Shown piece by piece: positions 43,705 through 52,241 of a stretch of DNA of 64,000 bases. Numbering within the stretch: the stretch's first letter is position 1; the number at the start of each line of letters is the position of its first letter. The position numbers and the translations under genes were made by a program. Below the pieces are notes generated by a model. The model made no database searches. It saw nothing but the letters and a program-made list of their open reading frames with translations, and had not been told where the DNA came from. This stretch comes from Thalassotalea euphylliae (GTDB lineage: Bacteria > Pseudomonadota > Gammaproteobacteria > Enterobacterales > Alteromonadaceae), in the NCBI RefSeq assembly GCF_003390375.1, contig NZ_QUOT01000001.1:3472001-3536000 (forward strand), in the 5' to 3' direction.

Positions 43705-45066
43705 ATGGTTCATGTGATTAGCGAATACAGAAACAAAGCAAGTGTCGAATGCGATCGTCAGGTGACGAGAGTACTTTACGTGCATTTTGGTGACAACTGG
43801 CTACGAGGCAGTGAAATTGTATTACTTGATATGATCAGCAGCGCTCAACAACAGGGTTATCAACCTGTGCTTTGGTGCAATAGCCAATTACTGGCTGATG
43901 AAGCTAAACAGCTAGGCATTGAAGTGATTTGCCAGCCAATGGTTTGTATTGGCTATTGGTTCAAACCAAGGTGGCAGTTTGGATCGTTTATTCGCCAGCT
44001 AGTAACTGCTAGAAAATTGATTAAACGCTGTGGTATTCAGCTGGTGCATTGTAATAACGGCGCACCGTGTCAATGGCTCTCATTAGCTTGTAAATACCTA
44101 AAGGTGCCTTTGCTACTGCATTTGCATGCCCGTTATCAGTATTTTGATCGCCTAGCACTTGGTTTTGCTGGCGCCGATTTTACGGTTGGGGTTAGCCACT
44201 CAGTGACAGAGGTTTTTCGTCAGGCTGAGCCCAATCAAAAATCCTATTCTGTTATTTATAACGGTATTGAGCAACAACGTGCAGTTTCTGAACAGCCTAC
44301 CGATTTACGCTCAATTGTAGGCGCAACGGACAAAGATACTGTGATGCTCTACGTTGGCTCGTTAATCGCACGTAAAGGTCTGGCAACGCTCATTTCAGCT
44401 ATTGCTCAAGTTTCTTCTCAAGACTCTTCTCAAGTAACAGCACAAGCATCGCGTCAAGTGATGTCGGGAGCGACAAGCCAGCCACAAGTTAAACTTGCCA
44501 TCGTTGGTGAAGGCGAAGAAAAGCACCGCTTGATGATGCAAGTTGAGTCGCTAGGGCTCAGTGAACAAGTCTTCTTTTTAGGGGAACAGCAAGATGTTGC
44601 AGCGCTTTATTCAAGCAATGTCGATTGTTTTGTTTCTGTGCCTAGTGAGGAAGTCTTTGGTTTAACACTGGCAGAAGCGAGTCTTGCTAATTTACCTGTT
44701 ATCACAACAGATGTGCCAGGTGTCAACGAAATCTACCAAGACAATGTTAATGCTCGCTTAGTACCTGCTGGCAATATCAAAGCCTTAGCTGAAGCAATTA
44801 GCGAATATACCCGCCATCCATCAAGGTTTAAAGGTTTTGCTAATGCTGCGCAGCGCCATATTGCTCAATCATTTAGCTGCCAGCACCAGTTCCAACAATT
44901 CGACACTTGTTATCACGAAACTGTCGCTAGAGGCAGCCAAAAAAGTTTCACATGGTTTGTGGGTTATCAATTGTCACAAGTAAGCAATGCATTGTTGGCA
45001 AAAGTGACTAGCAAAATTTCTCAAGGGCTCAAGCAGCTTGGTGTGCGTCAAGTGACAGCCAAATAA
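43705..45066 (+). CDS. Glycosyltransferase family 4 (SypI-like position)
   Basis: A 453-residue GT-B enzyme. The acceptor domain contains LRGSEIVLLDMI near 33 and VHCNNGAPCQWL near 115. The donor domain has LYVGSLIARKGLATL near 215, GEGEEKHRL, and the E-x7-E box in SEEVFGLTLAEASLANLPVI near 312-330. A glutamine/serine-rich insertion (about 235-262) interrupts the donor domain after the first strand-helix unit and looks like a species-specific surface loop. It is the first gene after the twin-dyad sigma54 promoter, matching V. fischeri sypI, which also has its own SypG-dependent promoter. Confidence 0.86.
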   Translation: MVHVISEYRNKASVECDRQVTRVLYVHFGDNWLRGSEIVLLDMISSAQQQGYQPVLWCNSQLLADEAKQLGIEVICQPMVCIGYWFKPRWQFGSFIRQLVTARKLIKRCGIQLVHCNNGAPCQWLSLACKYLKVPLLLHLHARYQYFDRLALGFAGADFTVGVSHSVTEVFRQAEPNQKSYSVIYNGIEQQRAVSEQPTDLRSIVGATDKDTVMLYVGSLIARKGLATLISAIAQVSSQDSSQVTAQASRQVMSGATSQPQVKLAIVGEGEEKHRLMMQVESLGLSEQVFFLGEQQDVAALYSSNVDCFVSVPSEEVFGLTLAEASLANLPVITTDVPGVNEIYQDNVNARLVPAGNIKALAEAISEYTRHPSRFKGFANAAQRHIAQSFSCQHQFQQFDTCYHETVARGSQKSFTWFVGYQLSQVSNALLAKVTSKISQGLKQLGVRQVTAK

Positions 45067-45216
45067 TCGCTCCGGTAGAACGTAAGCGGATAGGTGGAGA
45101 GTACTCACCTAGGTCGATAAGTAACTCAGTAAATAAGCAATTTAGTAGATAAGCATAGTCGTCATTGATACGCGTTAGGGCGCATCAGGGTGCATCAGGG
45201 CGTGTTGGAGGTTGTT

Positions 45217-46389
45217 ATGGCAAAGCGAATTTTAGTGTTTGATCCAGTCGCCTATTTTGGTGGTTCGAAGCAAGTGGCGAAAAGGCTCGTAGCCCAATTA
45301 CCTCGCGATATTGAAGTTTGGGTTGCCACTAATGATGTTGCTACGTGGCAAGATGAAGCTGTGTATTGTTATCCGCTATCGACACCGGCTGGTTTACGCG
45401 ACAAAAAATATGGTGTGGCGTTTTATTTCAAACATCTCTGTTACGCCTTGCAATTATTGCGATTAAACAAAGAAGCGGGTGGTTTTGCTCGTATAGTTGG
45501 GCTTTCTGGTCCAACGGTTGATTTCGCGCTGGCTATTTTACAGTTTTGTAAACGTTCCACCTTAATTCAGCTCGTTCAAGGGCCTGTTCCTGATTCAAGA
45601 TCGGCGGGCTTTGGGCTTTCAAGAGCCGCGCGAATTTTCTCGCTTACAACGGCAGTACCGTCCGTAAAACGAGCGCTTGGGCGATTTCTCAATAGTTTTT
45701 CGTTTGCGAGCAGTCGCGAGCCCGCAATAATGGTCGAGCAATTTACCAATGCGATTGACCAAGGTGAAATCAAAGTTCATCGCGAGTGTAGAAGCAACGG
45801 AAAAGACAACGCCAAAAACCATTCTAAAAACAACGGCAAACAGCAAGGTATCGAAATTTTATGGAGCGCCTCGTTGATCAAATGGAAGCGATTAGATGTG
45901 CTGCTAGAGGCGCTCAAGATACTGCGTAATACCTATGGGCTAACCGAATTTACCGTCAATGTTTGTTACATCAAACCACCTGCAGGTGAATCGAGCTGTG
46001 TTGATATTGATAGTTTGAGCAGAGAGTTACCGCCGAATGTCAGGCTGTTTGAACAACCAGAAAATTTAGCTCAGTTGCGTGCCCGTTCCAGTATTTTTGT
46101 TTCTACTTCTGAGCAGGAGCCTTTTGGCTTAGCAATTTTAGAGGCGCTAGCAGCAAAACTGGCAGTAGTCGTGCCAAGTGATGGTGCTTATTGGGATAGA
46201 GTGCTTGAAGACGGTAAAGACTGTGCCAAGTATCAAGCATTATCACCACTTGAATTGGCGCAATGCTTGGCAAGGCTTATTCACAACCCGAAACGCTGTC
46301 GTCGTATCGCGGCAAAAGGTAAAGCAAAAAGTAAGCAGTATCGAGCAGCAAACTGTTATTCGCAAATCACAAAAGCACTTTCAATTTAA
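45217..46389 (+). CDS. Glycosyltransferase family 4 (SypJ-like position)
   Basis: A 390-residue GT-B glycosyltransferase with VFDPVAYFGGSKQVAKRL at the N-terminus and the E-x7-E donor box in SEQEPFGLAILEALAAKLAVV near 300. A lysine/asparagine-rich insertion (about 190-210) sits at the domain junction. The frame is open from 45190, but the ATG at 45217 has GGAGG six bases upstream and is the better start. The gap before it (45067-45216) has tandem GCATCAGGG-like and AGTAGATAAGCA-like repeats and no clear promoter, so it is probably cotranscribed with the preceding gene. Confidence 0.85.
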   Translation: MAKRILVFDPVAYFGGSKQVAKRLVAQLPRDIEVWVATNDVATWQDEAVYCYPLSTPAGLRDKKYGVAFYFKHLCYALQLLRLNKEAGGFARIVGLSGPTVDFALAILQFCKRSTLIQLVQGPVPDSRSAGFGLSRAARIFSLTTAVPSVKRALGRFLNSFSFASSREPAIMVEQFTNAIDQGEIKVHRECRSNGKDNAKNHSKNNGKQQGIEILWSASLIKWKRLDVLLEALKILRNTYGLTEFTVNVCYIKPPAGESSCVDIDSLSRELPPNVRLFEQPENLAQLRARSSIFVSTSEQEPFGLAILEALAAKLAVVVPSDGAYWDRVLEDGKDCAKYQALSPLELAQCLARLIHNPKRCRRIAAKGKAKSKQYRAANCYSQITKALSI

Positions 46390-46401
46390 TAAGTTTCCAG
46401 C

Positions 46402-46479
46402 TTGCAATCTGCAATTAAGTTTTCTTTTTTGGTTAAGTTGTTGTTATTTATGGTTTTAATTTTTGGTTCGATTTCTGCA
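46402..46479 (+). promoter_or_regulatory. SypG-type dyad and sigma54 promoter of the sypM-like operon
   Basis: A perfect dyad TTGCA-ATC-TGCAA (46402-46414) lies about 57 bases before TGGTTCGATTTCTGCA (46464-46479), where GG and GC are 10 bases apart. The gene start is about 120 bases further downstream, giving a leader of roughly 105 bases with no obvious structure. Confidence 0.8.
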
Positions 46480-46597
46480 ACTCAAAAACAGCAAATAGCA
46501 ACTTGGAACTAGGAACTAGCAATTAGCGAGAGATCTGCGTCACAGGTTGCTAGCAGACACAAAAGTGGTAATTGAGCTCACATGAGCAGGAGGCAGT

Positions 46598-47314
46598 ATG
46601 CAAAGCTTTAGTATTCATTATGCCAAGCAATGGGCGAAAACGAGTGACAATTGGTTAGCCAAGTTAATTAAGAAAGCTTGGTTAGCCGTTAAATCGGCCG
46701 AAGTGCCTAATCTACCATTAGTGTTTAATGTGCTGTATCACCTGCATGTTTTGCTTAAGCAATGTTTTAGTGATGTGTTACGCATACTTTACTACACCCC
46801 TATTTTTAAAGCGCGATTAAGCAATCAGCCTAAAAAGCTTTACTTGTACGGCGGTTTGCCTGTGGTGATTGGTAGTTTAGATATTTATATGGGTGACCGA
46901 ATACGATTGGCAGCAATGACCACGATCAGTGGCCGAGCCGTCGGTAATAGAGTACCTAAGTTAGTGATTGGCGATAATGTGGGCATTGGCTGGCGTACTT
47001 CAATTTCAGTGGGGCACAATGTGGTGATTGGCGACAATGTGCGTATTGCGGGCGACTGTTATTTAGCTGGCTATCCAGGTCACCCTGTTGACGCCCAAGC
47101 GAGAGCAAAAGGGCTACCGGATACTGAAGAGCAAGTGGGTGATATTGTGTTATATGACGATGTTTGGCTGGCCACCGGTGTAAAAGTAATGCCTGGAGTC
47201 ACCATAGGTAAAGGAACCATAGTTGCGGCTGGTAGTGTGGTGACCAAAGACTTACCTGAGTATGTCTTGGTTGCGGGTTCTCCAGCAAAAGTAGTGAAGT
47301 CGTTAAAGGAGTAA
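46598..47314 (+). CDS. Hexapeptide-repeat acetyltransferase (SypM-like)
   Basis: A 238-residue left-handed beta-helix acyltransferase. The N-terminal 85 residues are helical. The hexapeptide repeats run from about 88 to 225, with VIGDNVGIGWRTSISVGHNV, VIGDNVRIAGDCYLAG and the terminal coil IGKGTIVAAGSVVTKDLPE. The catalytic histidine is probably in the GHPVD stretch near 165. It is expected to transfer acetyl from acetyl-CoA to a sugar of the repeat unit. AGGAGG lies close before the ATG. The next gene begins three bases after its stop. The position after its own SypG-type site matches sypM of V. fischeri. Confidence 0.86.
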   Translation: MQSFSIHYAKQWAKTSDNWLAKLIKKAWLAVKSAEVPNLPLVFNVLYHLHVLLKQCFSDVLRILYYTPIFKARLSNQPKKLYLYGGLPVVIGSLDIYMGDRIRLAAMTTISGRAVGNRVPKLVIGDNVGIGWRTSISVGHNVVIGDNVRIAGDCYLAGYPGHPVDAQARAKGLPDTEEQVGDIVLYDDVWLATGVKVMPGVTIGKGTIVAAGSVVTKDLPEYVLVAGSPAKVVKSLKE

Positions 47315-47317
47315 GTA

Positions 47318-48649
47318 ATGAATAAGTCATATGCTCCGAAGCAAAGAGAACAAGTTACTCATGACCCGCAAGCTCAGCAAGCGACTGCGACTAAGGGCAA
47401 CAGTGAAACGAGTCGCCCTATGGTCGTTTTTGGCGAAGACTGGGGGAAACATCCAAGCTCGACCCAGCACTTAGTAAAAGTACTGAGCACGCAAAGAGAT
47501 ATTATCTGGATTAACTCGATTGGGTTGCGTAAACCGAAATTTAGCTGGCGTGATATTAGCCGTGTTTTTAGCAAACTCAAGGCGCGATTTTTTAATGCAA
47601 GTGATAAAGCTGGCAAGCGCATGAATGGGCAATATGAGCAGTTCGGCCCACATGAACAAGATGTACAAGATGAATGTACAGCACAAAAACTGCCGGCGAG
47701 TCCGTATCAATTTACAGTGATAAATCCGCTAGTGCTTCCTTGTACCGATCAGCCGATATTGCTCTGGCTTAATAAATTCTTACTGAAACGGCAGTTAGCT
47801 AGTGCCATAGATGCACTGTCAGGCCGTCCGATCGTTTGGACGTCACTGCCAACAGCGGTCGATTACCTATCGATTTTTGAAAGCACTGAGCATGAATGTG
47901 ACTGCGTTTATTATTGTGGCGATGACTTTAGTGCGTTGGCCGGTGTTGATCATGAATTTGTGGTTAGCAAAGAGCAAGAGTTGTGTGAACGAGCAAGCAC
48001 GGTATTTGCTGCGAGTCAGCCGTTACTCGGCAAGCTGCCTGAAAATAAAACTGTGGTTATTCCGCATGGCGTTGATTGCCAGTTGTTTCAATCAGACAGT
48101 GTCAATAATGGTTGTCAAGGAACTCCTTGGCCGCGAGATTTACCGCTAGGAAAACCTATCGCTGGGTTTTATGGCAGTATATCGCAATGGCTTGATCAAG
48201 CGCTATTGCAGGAAAGTGCCTTAGCATTGCCTAATTGGAATTTTGTGCTAATTGGTAATATTGAGTGCGATGTCAGTTTGCTTGAAAATCAGAATAACAT
48301 TTACTTTCTGGACGCTAAACCTCATGACGCTTTGCCAGCCTATTTACAGCATTGGCAAGTGGCGATGTTACCGTTTAAAAACAGTCAGCAAATACGTATG
48401 TGCAACCCGTTAAAGCTGCGTGAATATTTGGCTAGTGGTACACCCATTGCCAGCACCTACTTTAATGCGTTGGCTGAATACCAGCATTTAGTTGAGGTAG
48501 CGAGTGAGCAACACAGCTTCGCCAAAACTATTGTTGCTGCCAGCCGACGCGCTAGCGTGCAAGAGAAAGAAGCGCGAGTGTCGAGTGTTCGACAAGCATC
48601 ATGGCAGCAACGTGCTGCTGACGCAGCGCTGTATTTGCCTCAATCGTAA
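47318..48649 (+). CDS. Glycosyltransferase-like protein (SypN-like position)
   Basis: A 443-residue protein with a GT-B fold signature in its C-terminal half: VIPHGVDCQLF near 248, a donor-domain start PIAGFYGSISQWLDQALL near 280, and MCNPLKLREYLASGTPIAST near 367-385 where the catalytic glutamate of GT4 enzymes lies. The N-terminal 35 residues are polar and variable. Residues 90-130 carry a second charged insertion. The acceptor domain has VFGEDWGKHPSSTQHL near 37. It is the sixth glycosyltransferase of the locus, equal in number to the V. fischeri syp set. The start follows the acetyltransferase stop by three bases with GGAG upstream. Confidence 0.82.
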   Translation: MNKSYAPKQREQVTHDPQAQQATATKGNSETSRPMVVFGEDWGKHPSSTQHLVKVLSTQRDIIWINSIGLRKPKFSWRDISRVFSKLKARFFNASDKAGKRMNGQYEQFGPHEQDVQDECTAQKLPASPYQFTVINPLVLPCTDQPILLWLNKFLLKRQLASAIDALSGRPIVWTSLPTAVDYLSIFESTEHECDCVYYCGDDFSALAGVDHEFVVSKEQELCERASTVFAASQPLLGKLPENKTVVIPHGVDCQLFQSDSVNNGCQGTPWPRDLPLGKPIAGFYGSISQWLDQALLQESALALPNWNFVLIGNIECDVSLLENQNNIYFLDAKPHDALPAYLQHWQVAMLPFKNSQQIRMCNPLKLREYLASGTPIASTYFNALAEYQHLVEVASEQHSFAKTIVAASRRASVQEKEARVSSVRQASWQQRAADAALYLPQS

Positions 48650-48756
48650 TAAGCAATAAAAAGGGTTAGGAGTAAGGTGTTGTAAGACATAGGTGATTGC
48701 AAAGAGATGCATATTGCAAAAGTTAAATATCGAGTTGTTATTTGTGGAGAAGTATC

Positions 48757-50106
48757 ATGAAGCCGTCAATTTTAATTGTCGACGACGAGCAAGAAATTGT
48801 AAAAGCCTTAACACGTTTATTGGTTAAGCGTTACCAAGTGCATGGATTTACCGATCCTCAGCAAGCGCTGGCTTTTTTTGAGTCGTCGCCAACACATATT
48901 GTGCTGAGTGATATGAAGATGCCAGAGGTAAATGGCGTTGACTTGATGGCGAGCATCTACAAACTAAGTCCGAAAACGCGTCGTGTGATTTTAACGGGAT
49001 ACGCTGATGCCGAAATGGCGCAAGCGGCAATTAATCAGGGGCATGTTCAAGCCTACTTAGACAAGCCATGGGACAACGAAGTGTTGCTGGCAACCCTAGA
49101 GCGCTTGATTAATGACTTAAAGCGAGAAAATAAACGAGCGTTTGCGGTTAAAAAGCTGAAGCAAAAAAACCAATATCTTAAAGATAAAAGTGAGGCGAGT
49201 GAGCTAATCAGCACTATGATGTTGTCAAGCAATGAGCATTCTCAACAGCAAACAGAGCGTCTAGTCAGTTCACACAATGATCTAATTAACTTGTCGGCTA
49301 ACCTAGTCGCTAGTCACACTCAGGACAGCTCTGGTCACGCTAACCGTATTGCACAGCAGGCAAAAATATTGGCAGAACAAGCTGGGTTGCCGATGGAATT
49401 GGGGAATGCAATTTATTTGGCGGGCTTGTTCTATCGTATTGCGTTGACTGAACAAGATGCCAATTTAGCAGGCACGCCATTGGAAGAGCTAAAACCACAA
49501 GCATTGCATATCTGGCAAAAACTACCTCAGTTAAGCAGTGATATTTTGCTAGATACGCCCATGCTGAGTGCAAGTGCGAAAATCGTAAGCAGTGCTTATT
49601 TTGTTTGGGGTAGCACTCATTGCCAGCTTGACGATGCGGAGCCATTTCAGCAAGACAATTCGGTATATGCATTGGCCGCGAAAGTACTTTCGTTAGTGGT
49701 GTTTTTAGACCTATATATTTGCGGTCAAATTGATGGCGAGTTACATCAACCTGTTGCGGCTTTTAAAACTCTTAAACCTGTGATGAAAAAATACTTTAAC
49801 GGCAAACTTATTCTTGAAGCTGAAAAATTGCTTTGTCAGCCATTGCCTAACCACCAGTACGAACTTCCGCGCACTATTAGCCAATTAAACGTTGGGCAAG
49901 TGCTAGCTCAAGATGTTTTTGATCGCCTGGAGCAGTGTTTGTTAACACAACATTCAGTGCTGACAGAAGCGAATCTAGAAACGTTAAAGCTGCTGCAAGA
50001 AGAGTGCGAGCAGCCAATGTTAGTTTTTGTATATTCAACAGCGCCGACAGTGCCAAAAAGTGCTGATGATACGACATCAGAAGTAGATAAATTAGCAGCA
50101 GGTTAA
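48757..50106 (+). CDS. Response regulator with degenerate HD-GYP-like domain
   Basis: A protein of about 449 residues. The receiver (1-125) is intact, with VDDEQEIV, LSDMKMPEVNG and the DKPWD lysine. A coiled linker leads to a domain laid out like the c-di-GMP phosphodiesterase HD-GYP of RpfG: GHANRIAQQAKILAEQAG near 190, then LAGLFYRIAL near 225, where catalytic proteins have LHDIGK. The HD pair is replaced by FY and no GYP motif follows. Inferred: it binds a partner or ligand but does not hydrolyse c-di-GMP. The frame is open 15 bases upstream from a GTG, but TGGAGAAG precedes the ATG at 48757. Its receiver resembles the N-terminal receiver of the hybrid kinase at 32582. Confidence 0.8.
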   Translation: MKPSILIVDDEQEIVKALTRLLVKRYQVHGFTDPQQALAFFESSPTHIVLSDMKMPEVNGVDLMASIYKLSPKTRRVILTGYADAEMAQAAINQGHVQAYLDKPWDNEVLLATLERLINDLKRENKRAFAVKKLKQKNQYLKDKSEASELISTMMLSSNEHSQQQTERLVSSHNDLINLSANLVASHTQDSSGHANRIAQQAKILAEQAGLPMELGNAIYLAGLFYRIALTEQDANLAGTPLEELKPQALHIWQKLPQLSSDILLDTPMLSASAKIVSSAYFVWGSTHCQLDDAEPFQQDNSVYALAAKVLSLVVFLDLYICGQIDGELHQPVAAFKTLKPVMKKYFNGKLILEAEKLLCQPLPNHQYELPRTISQLNVGQVLAQDVFDRLEQCLLTQHSVLTEANLETLKLLQEECEQPMLVFVYSTAPTVPKSADDTTSEVDKLAAG

Positions 50107-50192
50107 GTGAAAGCCTTGTTTTACTCGCCACTGCGTTTTACTGAAAGGTTAAAAGTGAAAGGTTTAAGAGAAAGTTGAAAAAAGAAATAGTT

Positions 50193-50225
50193 ATAAAAAA
50201 TCCAGCACTAGGCTGGATTTTTCAT
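50193..50225. terminator. Bidirectional terminator between the syp-like locus and rpoD
   Basis: TCCAGC and GCTGGA form a stem with a short loop, flanked by runs of A before and T after, so it can end transcription from both sides. It sits between two convergent genes. Confidence 0.85.
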
Positions 50226-50262
50226 ATTATGAATTCAATGAGTGTAACTCATTGCTAACCAA

Positions 50263-52119
50263 TTACTCGCCGTCTAAGAAGCTTTTAAGCTGCTCAGAGC
50301 GAGAAGGGTGGCGAAGCTTACGAAGTGCTTTTGCTTCGATTTGACGAATACGCTCACGCGTAACATCAAACTGCTTACCAACTTCTTCTAACGTGTGGTC
50401 AGTATTCATGTCGATACCGAAACGCATACGTAGTACTTTTGCTTCACGGGCAGTTAAGCCTGCAAGTACTTCGTGAGTTGCGTGCTTAAGGTTCTCTGAT
50501 GTTGCAGAGTCTACTGGAAGTTCACCGCTGCCATCTTCGATAAAGTCACCTAAGTGCGAATCTTCATCATCACCGATTGGCGTTTCCATTGAAATTGGCT
50601 CTTTGGCAATCTTCAATACTTTGCGGATTTTATCTTCCGGCATCACCATGCGTTCTGCCAACTCTTCTGGTGTTGGTTCGCGACCCATTTCTTGCAACAT
50701 TTGACGTGAAATACGGTTAAGCTTGTTAATCGTTTCAATCATGTGCACAGGAATACGGATGGTACGTGCTTGGTCGGCGATCGAGCGAGTGATCGCTTGG
50801 CGGATCCACCATGTTGCATAAGTTGAGAACTTGTAACCACGACGGTATTCGAATTTATCAACCGCTTTCATTAGACCAATATTACCTTCTTGGATAAGGT
50901 CTAAGAATTGTAAACCACGGTTGGTGTATTTTTTCGCGATTGAAATAACAAGACGTAAGTTCGCTTCAACCATTTCCTTTTTCGCGCGGCGAGCTTTTGC
51001 TTCACCGATTGACATACGACGGTTGATATCTTTAATACCGTGTACGTTTAAGAAGGTTTCTTCTTCTAGCTGTTTGAGCTTAAGAATACTGCGCTCAACA
51101 TCCATTTCAATGTCTGATAAGCGTTTTGCGTAGCTTTCGCCAGAGGCTTTTTGTGCTTCGAACCAGTCTAATGAGGTTTCATTACCTGGGAAGATTTTGA
51201 TAAAGGTAGCTTTTGGCATGCCAGCACCAACCACACAGTGCTTCATGATAAGACGTTCTTGAACACGTAAACGATCCATCACGTCACGCATGTTTTTCAC
51301 TAAGCGGTCGAAAACTTTTGGTACTAAGCGGAACTCTTTGAATACGTCAGCTAGTGCGTCGATTGCTTTTTCTGAATCAGCATGACCACGACCTTTAGCG
51401 TCAATTACCTTATTCGCTGCTTCATACGCTTCGCGCAGGGCAGTGAATTTCTCTTTAGCTAGCTCAGGATCTGGGCCTGTATCTGCTTCTTCTTCGCTAT
51501 CATCATCGCTATCGTCAGAATCTTGGATATCTGAATCTTCATCTTCCAATTCTTCTTCCGATAATTCAGAGCCAACGTGCGTTGCCGCTGCGGCTACGTC
51601 ATCGTCTTCAGCGTCAGGGTCTAAGAAACCAACAATAATGTCACTTAAACGAATTTCTTCAGCAACAAAGTTGTCCCATTGATCTAATAGGAAATTGATC
51701 GCTGGCGGGTATTCGGCTACCGAGCGTTGTACTTCTTTGATACCTTCTTCGATACGCTTGGCGATAACGATTTCGCCTTTACGCGTTAGTAGTTCAACCG
51801 TACCCATTTCACGCATATACATACGTACCGGATCGGTTGTGCGGCCTATTTCACTCTCTACCGTGGCAAGTGCTTGAGCAGCAGCTTCGGCAGCATCTTC
51901 ATCAGTATTGGCCTCGCTCATCATCAGTTCATCGGCGTCAGGGGCATTTTCAAATACCTGAATACCCATGTCGTTGATCATGCGAATAATATCTTCAACT
52001 TGATCGGAATCGATAATGTCTTGAGGGAGGTGATCGTTAACTTCTGCAAAAGTTAAATAACCTTGTTCTTTACCTTTGGTTATTAACTCTTTAAGTCTAG
52101 ATTGTGGGGCTTGATCCAT
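50263..52119 (-). CDS. rpoD: RNA polymerase sigma-70 factor RpoD
   Basis: The 618-residue primary sigma factor. Region 1.1 is at 1-80. Region 1.2 contains DPVRMYMREMG near 97, and the non-conserved region holds an acidic stretch (about 165-215, rich in Asp/Glu/Ser). Regions 2.1-2.4 contain LRLVISIAKKYTNRGLQFL, IQEGNIGLMKAVDKFEYRRG and YATWWIRQAITRSI near 390-440. Region 4.2 ends the protein with LEEVGKQFDVTRERIRQIE and LRKLRHPSRS. Length and order are normal for gammaproteobacteria. It follows dnaG by about 120 bases, the classic macromolecular-synthesis arrangement. It ends at a shared terminator with the syp-like locus. Confidence 0.98.
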   Translation of the reverse strand: MDQAPQSRLKELITKGKEQGYLTFAEVNDHLPQDIIDSDQVEDIIRMINDMGIQVFENAPDADELMMSEANTDEDAAEAAAQALATVESEIGRTTDPVRMYMREMGTVELLTRKGEIVIAKRIEEGIKEVQRSVAEYPPAINFLLDQWDNFVAEEIRLSDIIVGFLDPDAEDDDVAAAATHVGSELSEEELEDEDSDIQDSDDSDDDSEEEADTGPDPELAKEKFTALREAYEAANKVIDAKGRGHADSEKAIDALADVFKEFRLVPKVFDRLVKNMRDVMDRLRVQERLIMKHCVVGAGMPKATFIKIFPGNETSLDWFEAQKASGESYAKRLSDIEMDVERSILKLKQLEEETFLNVHGIKDINRRMSIGEAKARRAKKEMVEANLRLVISIAKKYTNRGLQFLDLIQEGNIGLMKAVDKFEYRRGYKFSTYATWWIRQAITRSIADQARTIRIPVHMIETINKLNRISRQMLQEMGREPTPEELAERMVMPEDKIRKVLKIAKEPISMETPIGDDEDSHLGDFIEDGSGELPVDSATSENLKHATHEVLAGLTAREAKVLRMRFGIDMNTDHTLEEVGKQFDVTRERIRQIEAKALRKLRHPSRSEQLKSFLDGE

Positions 52120-52241
52120 TGACGAATGTCCACCTATTTATGGCTATCAAAATAAGAACAGTAAGCGATAAATTCTAGCAAGTTGACGATAAAATTGCCA
52201 GCGCTTTCATTGTTTACTGCGTTACATATTGTCAGATCTTG

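Noticed and set aside
48697..48720. TTGCA half-sites upstream of the response regulator at 48757
   Set aside because: Spacing is not N3 and no sigma54 element with 10-base spacing follows.
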